From the NCBI RefSeq assembly GCF_023701945.1, contig NZ_JABAEF010000019.1:62001-126000 (forward strand): DNA of 64,000 nucleotides, in the 5' to 3' direction. The stretch comes from Rhizobium sp. CG5. GTDB taxonomy: Bacteria > Pseudomonadota > Alphaproteobacteria > Rhizobiales > Rhizobiaceae. The notes under the pieces were generated by a model, which saw nothing but the letters and a program-made list of their open reading frames with translations, had not been told where the DNA came from and ran no database searches. Position 1 is the first letter of the stretch. Every line of letters begins with the position of its first letter. Shown piece by piece: positions 50,238-58,505 of this stretch. The position numbers were made by a program, and so were the translations under genes.

Positions 50238-50843
50238 ATGATCCTCTCGAATGGTATCCGCTACAGTCCCGACTACCTGGACGAGTCCCGGCAGCGGGCG
50301 CTCGTCGAGATGATTCGCGATATCGTGGCTGAGGCGCCGCTCTATGTACCGGTCATGCCGAAGACCGGCGTTGCCATGTCGGTCCGCATGACCAATTGCG
50401 GTTCGCTCGGCTGGGTTACCGACAAGGACCGCGGCTACCGATATCAGAGCGAGCATCCGGTGACGGGCAGACCCTGGCCGGCCATTCCAGAGGCCCTGCT
50501 GGAGATCTGGCGCGACCTTGCGGACTATCCGAAGCCGCCCGAAGCCTGCCTGATCAATTTCTACGAGGACGATGCCCGCATGGGGCTGCACCAGGATCGT
50601 GACGAGACTGATTTTGCGGCACCCGTCGTCTCGCTGTCGCTCGGCAATACCTGCCTGTTTCGCATCGGCGGAACCTCGCGCAAGGACCGGACCCAATCGC
50701 TGAAACTGAAAAGCGGTGACGCCATCGTCCTTGGCGGGGAGGGCAGGTTGTGCTTCCACGGCGTCGACCGGATTTATCCGGCGACATCTACGCTGCTTAA
50801 AAACGGCGGCCGCATTAATCTCACATTACGGCGCGTCACTTAA
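50238..50843 (+). CDS. alkB: DNA oxidative demethylase AlkB
   Basis: AlkB removes methyl groups from 1-methyladenine and 3-methylcytosine using Fe(II) and 2-oxoglutarate. The 201-residue protein shows the iron site HQDRDETDFAAPVVSLSLG (HxD near residue 117) with the distal histidine in LCFHGVDRIYP. The 2-oxoglutarate site is RINLTLRR at the end. LINFYEDDARMGLHQD is typical. ATG 50238 is chosen; the frame to 50187 crosses the preceding terminator. No ada gene or LexA-like box is seen nearby. Confidence 0.94.
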   Translation: MILSNGIRYSPDYLDESRQRALVEMIRDIVAEAPLYVPVMPKTGVAMSVRMTNCGSLGWVTDKDRGYRYQSEHPVTGRPWPAIPEALLEIWRDLADYPKPPEACLINFYEDDARMGLHQDRDETDFAAPVVSLSLGNTCLFRIGGTSRKDRTQSLKLKSGDAIVLGGEGRLCFHGVDRIYPATSTLLKNGGRINLTLRRVT

Positions 50844-50895
50844 GTCTTGGCCGCAACGCGAGGATCTGCTGACCTTCCAATTCGAGGTGTGACAC

Positions 50896-51891
50896 TCAGA
50901 GCTTTCTCAGCGCCACCTGCTCGATCAAGTGATTCTCGCCCTTCTGCAGGATGAGATCGGCGCGCGGCCGGGTCGGCAGGATGTTTTCGCGCAGGTTCTT
51001 GAGGTTGGTATTGGTCCACAGACCTTCGGCAATGTCCAGGGCCGCGGTCTCGCTGATCGCTGCATAGCGGTTGAAGTAGGAATTCGGGTCGCGGAACGCC
51101 GTTTCCCGCAGCCGCATGAACCGCTCGACATACCAGTGATGGATCTGGTCTTCCTGGGCATCGATATAGATCGAGAAGTCGAAGAAGTCGGAGACGATCG
51201 GCACGATCTTGCCATCGGCCGGCAGATCCCGCGATTGAAGGACATTGATCCCTTCAAAGATAAGGATATCCGGGCGGTCGACGACCTTGTATTCGTTCGG
51301 CAGCACATCATAGGTCAGATGCGAATAACACGGCGCCTTCACATTCGGCCGGCCGGCCTTGATCGCCGACAGGAAGCGCAGCAGCTGACCGGTATCGTAG
51401 CTTTCCGGAAAACCCTTGCGGTTCAGCTTGTTTTCGCGAATGAGCGTGGAATTGGGATAGAGAAAGCCATCGGTAGTGACCAGGTCCACCTTGGGGCTGG
51501 AAGGCCAGCGGGCCAGGAGCTCTTTCAGGATACGCGCCGTGGTCGATTTGCCGACGGCGACGGAGCCGGCAATGCCGATGACGAACGGGGTCTTGGTGAC
51601 GTCGGCAAGGCTTAAGAATCGGTTGCGCTGTTCAAACAGCAGCTGCGAGGATTCGACATGAGCGGAAAGCAGGCGCGAAAGCGACAGATAGATCCGCCGC
51701 ACTTCGGCCAGATCGACCGGATCGCCGATGGAACGCAGGCGATGCACCTCGTCGAGTGTCAATGTGAGCGGTGTATCGGCCCGAAAACGCGCCCATTCCT
51801 CCGAACTGAAGAAATGGTAGGGGGAGTAGTCGTTCGCCTGGAAATGGTCGAGCGCTTCCGGTCCTTCGGCTTCCCTGGTCGCTGTCATCAT
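50896..51891 (-). CDS. coaA: Pantothenate kinase type I CoaA
   Basis: CoaA phosphorylates pantothenate, the first and feedback-controlled step of CoA synthesis. The 331-residue protein has the P-loop IGIAGSVAVGKSTTARIL near residue 105. DGFLYPNSTLIRENKLNRKG and ILIFEGINVLQ follow, both typical of the prokaryotic type I enzyme. The start ATG 51889-51891 shares a base with the hisE stop (TGATG). It ends the leftward hisB-to-coaA series; his-coaA linkage is common in Rhizobiaceae. The second CoA gene, coaE, lies at 12.6 kb. Confidence 0.96.
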   Translation of the reverse strand: MMTATREAEGPEALDHFQANDYSPYHFFSSEEWARFRADTPLTLTLDEVHRLRSIGDPVDLAEVRRIYLSLSRLLSAHVESSQLLFEQRNRFLSLADVTKTPFVIGIAGSVAVGKSTTARILKELLARWPSSPKVDLVTTDGFLYPNSTLIRENKLNRKGFPESYDTGQLLRFLSAIKAGRPNVKAPCYSHLTYDVLPNEYKVVDRPDILIFEGINVLQSRDLPADGKIVPIVSDFFDFSIYIDAQEDQIHHWYVERFMRLRETAFRDPNSYFNRYAAISETAALDIAEGLWTNTNLKNLRENILPTRPRADLILQKGENHLIEQVALRKL

Positions 51892-52217
51892 CAATTCTGC
51901 CGGCTGGCCTTTTCACTGAGACCCGACTGGGCCGTGCGCCGTTGAAGCTCGTCCATAACAGCTTGTAGCGGTATGTCGGAAATTTTCAATACGACCATCA
52001 GGTGATAGAGCAGGTCGGCACTTTCGCTGATCAGGCCATCGCGATCATGGGTGACGGCGGCAATCACGGTTTCGACGGCCTCTTCGCCAAGCTTTTTAGC
52101 GGCCCGCTCCTGCCCGGCCGCGACGAGCTTTGCCGTCCAGGACTCCTCCGGTCTGGCTTTCGCCCGCTCCGCCACGATCGTTTCCAGATCCGTCAGGGAA
52201 AATTCAGCTGTCGCCAT
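51891..52217 (-). CDS. hisE: Phosphoribosyl-ATP pyrophosphatase HisE
   Basis: HisE hydrolyses phosphoribosyl-ATP to phosphoribosyl-AMP, step two of histidine synthesis. The 108-residue all-helical MazG-like protein has WTAKLVAAGQERAAKKLGEEAVE and SESADLLYHLMVVL, holding the acidic metal ligands. It is a separate protein here, not fused to HisI. It follows hisF by 14 bp and is coupled to coaA. Confidence 0.96.
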   Translation of the reverse strand: MATAEFSLTDLETIVAERAKARPEESWTAKLVAAGQERAAKKLGEEAVETVIAAVTHDRDGLISESADLLYHLMVVLKISDIPLQAVMDELQRRTAQSGLSEKASRQN

Positions 52218-52231
52218 GCTAGTCCGTCTCC

Positions 52232-53020
52232 TCAGTCGAGCCGCATCGCGATGCCGCTCTTGGCCATATAGGCCTTGGCCTGCGCAATGGAATAGGTTCC
52301 GAAATGGAAGATCGAAGCGGCCAGCACGGCTGTCGCATGTCCGTCCTTGATCCCGGCAACCAGGTCGTCCAGCGTGCCGACGCCCCCCGATGCGATCACC
52401 GGCACGCGCACGGCATCGGCAATGGTTCGCGTCAGTTCGAGATCGTAACCGATTTTCGTGCCGTCGCGGTCCATGGAGGTGACCAGCAGCTCACCAGCAC
52501 CGCGTTCGACCATCTTCCTGGCGAACTCGACCGCATCGATGCCGGTCGGCGTGCGGCCCCCATGGGTGTAGATTTCCCAGGCGCTCGCATTGTCGCCGCC
52601 GGCCTCCTGCTTGCGCCGTTGCTTGGCATCGATCGACACGACGATGCACTGGTCGCCGAACTTGTCGGCCGCCTCGGCGATGAAATCCGGATTGGTCACC
52701 GCCGCCGAATTGATCGCCACCTTGTCGGCACCGCACAGCAGCAGCTTGCGGATATCGGCAATCGTGCGCACACCGCCGCCGACGGTCAGCGGCATGAAGC
52801 ACTGGTCGGCCGTCTGCGCCACGACATCGAAGATCGTGTCGCGATTGTCCGACGATGCGGTGATGTCGAGGAAGCAGAGCTCATCGGCACCGGCGGCATC
52901 ATAGGCCTTGGCGGCCTCGACAGGATCGCCGGCATCGATCAGATCGACGAAGTTGACGCCTTTGACGACGCGGCCGTCCTTGACGTCGAGGCAGGGAATG
53001 ACACGGGCTTTCAGGGTCAT
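52232..53020 (-). CDS. hisF: Imidazole glycerol phosphate synthase cyclase subunit HisF
   Basis: HisF forms the IGP ring and releases AICAR, using ammonia from HisH. The 262-residue TIM barrel starts KARVIPCLDVKDGRVVKGVNF, with the catalytic aspartate near residue 12. PLTVGGGVRTIADIR and VIASGGVGTLDDLVAG bind phosphates, and LLVTSMDRDGTKIGYDLEL holds the second catalytic aspartate. ATG overlaps the hisA stop in an ATGA, giving the order hisH-hisA-hisF-hisE. Confidence 0.97.
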   Translation of the reverse strand: MTLKARVIPCLDVKDGRVVKGVNFVDLIDAGDPVEAAKAYDAAGADELCFLDITASSDNRDTIFDVVAQTADQCFMPLTVGGGVRTIADIRKLLLCGADKVAINSAAVTNPDFIAEAADKFGDQCIVVSIDAKQRRKQEAGGDNASAWEIYTHGGRTPTGIDAVEFARKMVERGAGELLVTSMDRDGTKIGYDLELTRTIADAVRVPVIASGGVGTLDDLVAGIKDGHATAVLAASIFHFGTYSIAQAKAYMAKSGIAMRLD

Positions 53021-53769
53021 GACGAAACCTCGTTGCGCGTTCTTGCCGCTTTGATCATCGTCAGCGCCTCGGCCGGATCGATGCGGCCGTCATAGAGCGC
53101 CCGGCCGGAAATGGCACCCTCAAGCTTGGCGGCGTCCGGCTCCAGCATGCGGCGGATATCGTCGATCGATGCCAGGCCGCCCGACGCGATAACCGGAATG
53201 GAAACGGCATTCGCCAGTTCCAGCGTCGAGGCCCAGTTGATCCCGGCCAGGATTCCATCGCGGTCGATATCGGTATAGATGATCGCCGAGACGCCGGCGC
53301 CTTCGAACTTGCGGGCAAGCTCGATCACGCCGAGTTCGGAGGCTTCCGCCCAGCCCTCGACGGCCACCTTGCCGCCCTTGGCGTCGATGCCGACGGCGAC
53401 CTTGCCCGGAAAGGCCTTGCAGGCCTCGATCACCAGACCCGGATCGCGCACCGCGACCGTGCCGAGAATGACGCGGGACAGTCCCCGCGACAGCCAGCTT
53501 TCGATATGCTCCAGGGTGCGGATGCCGCCGCCGAGCTGCACCGGATTTCCGGTTGCCTTGAGGATGGCGTCGACGGCTTCGCCATTGACGCTCGAGCCGG
53601 CAAAGGCACCGTTGAGATCAACCACATGCAGCCATTCGAAGCCCTGGTCCTCGAAGGCCTTTGCCTGGGCGCCGGGATCGGTGTTGTAGACGGTGGCCTG
53701 GTCCATGTCGCCGAGCTTCAGGCGCACGCACTGGCCGTCTTTCAGGTCGATGGCGGGAAAGAGGATCAT
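53017..53769 (-). CDS. hisA: ProFAR isomerase HisA
   Basis: HisA isomerises ProFAR to PRFAR, the substrate of HisF-HisH. The 250-residue half-barrel repeat begins MILFPAIDLKDGQCVRLKLG, with the catalytic aspartate near residue 8. VQLGGGIRTLEHIESWL and IIYTDIDRDGILAGIN (second aspartate) follow, then VIASGGLASIDDI. It starts 37 bp after hisH and overlaps hisF. Confidence 0.97.
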   Translation of the reverse strand: MILFPAIDLKDGQCVRLKLGDMDQATVYNTDPGAQAKAFEDQGFEWLHVVDLNGAFAGSSVNGEAVDAILKATGNPVQLGGGIRTLEHIESWLSRGLSRVILGTVAVRDPGLVIEACKAFPGKVAVGIDAKGGKVAVEGWAEASELGVIELARKFEGAGVSAIIYTDIDRDGILAGINWASTLELANAVSIPVIASGGLASIDDIRRMLEPDAAKLEGAISGRALYDGRIDPAEALTMIKAARTRNEVSS

Positions 53770-53806
53770 GCGAGGTCTCCGGCATAGGGTCGGCGGGCAG
53801 GGGCGA

Positions 53807-54457
53807 TCATGGCGCCCACCGCAGGAAATTGGCGATCAGTGCCAGACCGAGCGTCTGGCTCTTTTCCGGATGGAATTGCGCACCCACCTTATTGTCGCGC
53901 CCGACAAAGGCGGTCATGGCGCCGCCGTAATCGGTGGTGGCGATCACATCGGCCTGATCGGCGGCTGCCAGATGGTAGGAATGCACGAAATAAGCATGCA
54001 GCCCGTCGGAGCCGGTCTTGATGTCGTCAAACAGCGCATGGGGGCGGTGAAGATCGAGCGTGTTCCAGCCGATCTGCGGGATTTTCAGGCTCGGGTCGCT
54101 CGGCGTCATCTCGATGACATCGCCCTTGATCCAGCCAAACCCCGAGGTCGTGGTCTTTTCCAGGCCACGGCTCGACATCAGCTGCATGCCGACGCAGATG
54201 CCGAAAAACGGCCGGCCTTTGGTTTCGACGGCTTCGACGACCGCCTCATGCATGCCGGCAACGGCATCGAGCCCGCGCCGGCAATCGGCATAGGCGCCGA
54301 CACCCGGCAGCACGACGCGGTCGGCGCTGGCAACCCGCTCGGCCTTGTCGGTCAGTTCGATCTCGGCATCGATGCCCGCCTCGCGTGCGGCGCGCTCGAA
54401 GGCCTTGGTGGCCGAGCGCAGATTGCCCGAACCGTAGTCGATGATCACAACACGCAT
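53807..54457 (-). CDS. hisH: Imidazole glycerol phosphate synthase glutaminase subunit HisH
   Basis: HisH releases ammonia from glutamine for HisF. The 216-residue class I amidotransferase begins MRVVIIDYGSGNLRSATKAF. The nucleophile is in RPFFGICVGMQLMSSRGLE (C near residue 90), and the catalytic histidine-glutamate pair is in GAQFHPEKSQTLG. It lies 95 bp after hisB. That gap holds nothing recognisable. Confidence 0.97.
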   Translation of the reverse strand: MRVVIIDYGSGNLRSATKAFERAAREAGIDAEIELTDKAERVASADRVVLPGVGAYADCRRGLDAVAGMHEAVVEAVETKGRPFFGICVGMQLMSSRGLEKTTTSGFGWIKGDVIEMTPSDPSLKIPQIGWNTLDLHRPHALFDDIKTGSDGLHAYFVHSYHLAAADQADVIATTDYGGAMTAFVGRDNKVGAQFHPEKSQTLGLALIANFLRWAP

Positions 54458-54552
54458 TGTCGCGTTCCTTTCGCCTGCAACGACCCGACACCGACTATGG
54501 CCGCATGTTGGGAAGCGATGAAAACCTGTCCAGTTCCGTGGACGGTGCCCGA

Positions 54553-55149
54553 CTAGACCAGTGTGCCCTTGGTCGAGGGAACGCGGCCTGCCTGCCGGGG
54601 GTCGATCTCGGTGGCGGTTCTCAGCGCCCGCGCCACCGCCTTGAAGCAGGTTTCGGCAATATGATGGTTGTTGGCGCCGTAATGGTTCAGCACATGCAGA
54701 GTGATGCCGGCATTCTGTGCCAGCGCCTGAAAGAATTCACGCACCAGTTCCGTGTCGAAGGTACCGATCTTCGGCGCGCTGAAGGCGACGTTCCAGACCA
54801 GAAACGGCCGGCCGGAGACATCGATCGCCGCCTTGGTCATGGTCTCGTCCATGGCCAGATCAATCGAGGCATAACGCACGATGCCGCGGCGATCGCCGAG
54901 CGCCTTGGAAATCGCCTGGCCGATGGCGATGCCGGTATCCTCGACCGTATGGTGATCGTCGATATGCAGATCGCCCTTGACCCTTATATCCATGTCGATC
55001 AGCGAATGACGGCTCAACTGTTCGAGCATATGGTCGAAAAAGCCGACCCCGGTCGAGATCGTCGATGTGCCGGTGCCGTCGATCGTGACGGCAACGGCGA
55101 CCGAGGTCTCGTTGGTGTTGCGGGAAATCTCGCCTTTGCGCTCTGCCAT
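54553..55149 (-). CDS. hisB: Imidazoleglycerol-phosphate dehydratase HisB
   Basis: HisB dehydrates imidazole glycerol phosphate, step six of histidine synthesis. The 198-residue protein has the two manganese-binding clusters DLHIDDHHTVEDTGIAIG and NHYGANNHHIAETCFKAVAR, plus STGVGFFDHMLEQLSRH. ATG 55147-55149 (MAERKGEIS) has GGAG upstream; the much longer open frame to 55734 runs antisense to hslV and is not real. It is the first gene of the leftward his series and monofunctional, without the phosphatase domain found in E. coli. Confidence 0.96.
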   Translation of the reverse strand: MAERKGEISRNTNETSVAVAVTIDGTGTSTISTGVGFFDHMLEQLSRHSLIDMDIRVKGDLHIDDHHTVEDTGIAIGQAISKALGDRRGIVRYASIDLAMDETMTKAAIDVSGRPFLVWNVAFSAPKIGTFDTELVREFFQALAQNAGITLHVLNHYGANNHHIAETCFKAVARALRTATEIDPRQAGRVPSTKGTLV

Positions 55150-55348
55150 CGGGCTGCTCCATGGGGAATAACGGCCGTTCCATATCAGCAGGAGCGGGAA
55201 ATATCCAGAAGTTCCATTGCGTTGCAGCCATGAGCCCAAAGCGTGACAAAGCGGCGTGATTGCAATCGCGCAAAGCCAACTTACATACAGGTTCGACGGG
55301 CCGCGGACGGCCCATGAAACGAGGCCCGCATGAAGGGCGAGGTGTTTG

Positions 55349-55879
55349 ATGACGACAATTATTACAGTGCGCAAAGGTGGAACGGTGGTGATGGCCGGTG
55401 ACGGCCAGGTGAGCCTCGGACAGACCGTGATGAAGGGCAATGCCCGCAAGGTGCGCCGCATCGGCAAGGGCGGCGAGGTGATCGCCGGCTTCGCAGGCGC
55501 GACGGCAGACGCCTTCACGCTGCTCGACCGGCTGGAAAAGAAACTCGAGCAATATCCCGGCCAGCTGATGCGGGCCGCCGTGGAACTCGCCAAGGACTGG
55601 CGCACCGACAAATATCTGCGCAATCTGGAAGCGATGATGCTGGTGGCCGACAAGACCATCACGCTGGCGATCACCGGCAACGGTGACGTGCTGGAGCCCG
55701 AACATGGCACGATCGCCATCGGCTCGGGCGGCAATTATGCCTTTGCCGCGGCCCGTGCCCTGATGGACACCGACAAGAGCGCCGAGGACATCGCCCGCCG
55801 CGCCATGCAGATCGCCAGCGATATCTGCGTCTATACCAATGGCAATGTGGTCGTCGAAACGCTGAGTGTCGACGCCTGA
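55349..55879 (+). CDS. hslV: ATP-dependent protease subunit HslV (ClpQ)
   Basis: HslV is the proteasome-like peptidase of the HslUV complex. With ATG 55349 the protein is 176 aa and begins MTTIITVRKGGTVVMAGDGQ, so removal of the initiator methionine exposes the N-terminal threonine nucleophile. GNARKVRRIGKGG and IGSGGNYAFAAARAL are family motifs. A TTG at 55346 is an alternative. It is followed by hslU after 30 bp. The 199-bp gap to hisB should contain a heat-shock promoter, but I could not define one by eye. Confidence 0.96.
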   Translation: MTTIITVRKGGTVVMAGDGQVSLGQTVMKGNARKVRRIGKGGEVIAGFAGATADAFTLLDRLEKKLEQYPGQLMRAAVELAKDWRTDKYLRNLEAMMLVADKTITLAITGNGDVLEPEHGTIAIGSGGNYAFAAARALMDTDKSAEDIARRAMQIASDICVYTNGNVVVETLSVDA

Positions 55880-55909
55880 CCTGCTCTCACGCCAAATGGA
55901 AAACCGGAC

Positions 55910-57220
55910 ATGACAACTTTTTCTCCCCGCGAGATCGTCTCCGAACTCGACCGCTACATCATCGGCCAGCATGACGCCAAACGCGCCGTGGCGATTGCGC
56001 TGCGCAACCGCTGGCGCCGCCAGCAGCTGGACGAGGACCTGCGCGACGAGGTGATGCCGAAGAATATCCTGATGATCGGGCCGACCGGTGTCGGCAAGAC
56101 GGAAATCTCCCGCCGCCTGGCAAAGCTGGCCGGCGCGCCATTCATCAAGGTCGAAGCCACGAAGTTCACCGAAGTCGGCTATGTCGGCCGCGATGTCGAG
56201 CAGATCATCCGCGATCTGGTCGAGATCGGCATCGGCCTGGTGCGCGAAAAGAAGCGGATCGAGGTTGAGACCAAGGCCCATGCCGGTGCCGAGGAGCGTG
56301 TGCTCGATGCGCTGGTCGGCACCACGGCCTCGCCGGCGACGCGCGACAGCTTCCGCAAGAAACTGCGCGACGGCCAGCTCGACGACAAGGAAATCGATAT
56401 CGAAGTGTCGGATACGGCAGGCGGCATGCCCGGCGGTTTTGAAATCCCCGGCATGCAGGGTGGCAATGTCGGCATTCTCAATCTGTCCGAGATGTTCGGC
56501 AAGGCCATGGGCGGACGCACCAAGAAGGTCCGCACCACGGTCAAGGCCTCCTATCCGGACCTCATTCGCGACGAATCCGACAAGCTGATCGACAATGAGG
56601 TCATCCAGCGCGAAGCCGTGAAGTCGGTGGAGAATGACGGCATCGTCTTCCTCGACGAAATCGACAAGATCGCCGCCCGCGACGGTGGCGTTGGCGCCGG
56701 CGTGTCGCGCGAAGGCGTGCAGCGCGATCTGCTGCCGCTGGTGGAAGGCACGACCGTTTCGACGAAATACGGTCCGGTGAAGACCGACCATATCCTGTTC
56801 ATTGCCTCGGGTGCCTTTCACGTCTCCAAGCCGTCCGATCTTCTGCCCGAACTGCAGGGTCGCCTGCCGATCCGCGTCGAGCTGAAGCCGCTGACCAAGG
56901 AAGATTTCCGCCGCATCCTGACGGAGACCGAGGCCAGCCTGATCCGCCAGTACAAGGCGCTGATGGCGACCGAAGAGCTCAACCTCGACTTCACCGAGGA
57001 TGCGATCGACGCCCTGGCCGATGTGGCGGTGCTGCTCAACACCTCCGTCGAGAATATCGGCGCCCGCCGGCTGCAGACCGTGATGGAGCGGGTACTGGAC
57101 GAAATCTCGTTCAACGCACCCGACCGGGGTGGTTCGGCGGTGATGATCGATTCGGAGTATGTCCGCCAGCATGTCGGCGAACTTGCCGCCGATACCGACC
57201 TGTCGCGCTACATTTTGTGA
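55910..57220 (+). CDS. hslU: ATP-dependent unfoldase subunit HslU (ClpY)
   Basis: HslU is the AAA+ ring that unfolds substrates and feeds them into HslV. The 436-residue protein has REIVSELDRYIIGQHDAKRAVA, the Walker A IGPTGVGKTEISRRL (residues 57-64), the pore loop EVGYVGRDVE and Walker B in GIVFLDEIDKI. The I domain lies between. It ends DLSRYIL, the C-terminal tail that docks into HslV. There is no gene between hslV and hslU. Confidence 0.98.
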   Translation: MTTFSPREIVSELDRYIIGQHDAKRAVAIALRNRWRRQQLDEDLRDEVMPKNILMIGPTGVGKTEISRRLAKLAGAPFIKVEATKFTEVGYVGRDVEQIIRDLVEIGIGLVREKKRIEVETKAHAGAEERVLDALVGTTASPATRDSFRKKLRDGQLDDKEIDIEVSDTAGGMPGGFEIPGMQGGNVGILNLSEMFGKAMGGRTKKVRTTVKASYPDLIRDESDKLIDNEVIQREAVKSVENDGIVFLDEIDKIAARDGGVGAGVSREGVQRDLLPLVEGTTVSTKYGPVKTDHILFIASGAFHVSKPSDLLPELQGRLPIRVELKPLTKEDFRRILTETEASLIRQYKALMATEELNLDFTEDAIDALADVAVLLNTSVENIGARRLQTVMERVLDEISFNAPDRGGSAVMIDSEYVRQHVGELAADTDLSRYIL

Positions 57221-57412
57221 TGTTTGTGCACCTGTACCAGCCTTTCGACCATCCAATGCCGTATAATTGATGGTCTGAACGGTCGACAGGGGCAGGGCAA
57301 CTTTTGTATGGAGGGCCGCGCCGCCGAGTGGGAGCGCGGGCCTCCCTTGGCCGGGATGGCGGTTAATCGGCGCGGCTTGCAACTTTCGCTTCAGGATCGG
57401 GATCTCACGATT

Positions 57413-58354
57413 GTGCGTCGTTTAACATTGGCCCTTTTCATTTCGCTTGCCTGCATGGCCACGTCGGCCGTGGCGGCACAGGTGCCGGCCGGCAATCGTC
57501 ATGTCGAGCAACCGGCGATCCCGGGCGCGTCGGCAAAGCGCACCAAGGCCGGCAAGACCACTTTCGATCTGAAATACGACAAGGTCATCGAGCTTCTGGC
57601 GACGGATCGCCAATTGATGTCGAAGATCAAGAAAACGGCGGCCGACTACGGCATCGATCCGATCCATATCGTCGGCGCCATCGTTGGCGAGCATACCTAT
57701 AATGTCGACGCCTATGACCGGCTGCAGAGCTATTACGTCAAGGCTGCGTCCTATGCCGGCAACAGCTTCAACTTTTCCTACAAGGACGAAAGCATCAAGC
57801 AGTTCGTCGCCCGGCCGGAATTTGCCGAATGCGGCAACCTGAGCGATTCCTATCTGCTGTGGACCTGCCGGGAAACGGTCTGGGAAAAGTCCTTCCGCGG
57901 CAAGACTGTCGCCGGCAAAAGCTACCCGAACAATCGCTTCAGCGCCGTCTTTTTCCAGCCCTTCTATGCGGGGCAGACCTTCGGTCTCGGCCAGATCAAT
58001 CCGCTCACCGCCCTGATGATGTCGGACATGGTGGCCGCCAAGTCGAGATATCCCCGTCTCGACGAAAACGATGCGGCCGGCGTGTACAAGGCCATCATGG
58101 AGCCGGATATTTCGCTGGCCTACATGGCGGCGGTTCTGCGCAAATCGATCGACGATTACCGGTCGATCGCCGGCATGGACATCTCTCAGAACCCCGGCCT
58201 GACGGCCACGCTGTTCAATGTCGGCAGTTCACTGCAGCGGGCCCGCACCCTGGCCCATAAGAATGCCGGCAGTGCCGAACCCGTGTGGCCGGAAGAAAAC
58301 TACTACGGCTGGCTGGTCAACGATCGGCTCGACGAGTTGAAGGCCCTTCTCTAG
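57413..58354 (+). CDS. DUF1402 family exported protein, lytic-transglycosylase-like
   Basis: The protein (313 aa from GTG 57413) begins with a signal peptide, RRLTLALFISLACMATSAVAAQ. Three stretches follow the order of soluble lytic transglycosylase motifs. First is HIVGAIVGEHTYNVD, with a glutamate where the catalytic residue would be. Next is FGLGQINPLTALMMSD, like GLMQI-P-TA, and then LTATLFNVGSS, like AYNAG. This matches the Rhizobiales DUF1402 family; enzyme function is inferred only from these motifs. The open frame extends to 57224, but that part lacks a signal sequence. Confidence 0.8.
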   Translation: MRRLTLALFISLACMATSAVAAQVPAGNRHVEQPAIPGASAKRTKAGKTTFDLKYDKVIELLATDRQLMSKIKKTAADYGIDPIHIVGAIVGEHTYNVDAYDRLQSYYVKAASYAGNSFNFSYKDESIKQFVARPEFAECGNLSDSYLLWTCRETVWEKSFRGKTVAGKSYPNNRFSAVFFQPFYAGQTFGLGQINPLTALMMSDMVAAKSRYPRLDENDAAGVYKAIMEPDISLAYMAAVLRKSIDDYRSIAGMDISQNPGLTATLFNVGSSLQRARTLAHKNAGSAEPVWPEENYYGWLVNDRLDELKALL

Positions 58355-58505
58355 CCCCATCTGCCTGTAATGTCGTTTCGACGAGCGAAAATTGCGCTTC
58401 GTCAGCTGGCGGGCCGGCGCATGCCCATGGCATAACCTTGGCCAAAGCAGCTGCATCGAACAGGCTTGTCGCAACACAGTCCTGTCCTTCCGGAGTGATC
58501 CAGGC

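Noticed and set aside
54860..57382. 840-codon open frame antisense to hslV and hslU
   Set aside because: It mirrors two certain genes in a GC-rich genome, has no recognisable domain and overlaps them fully.
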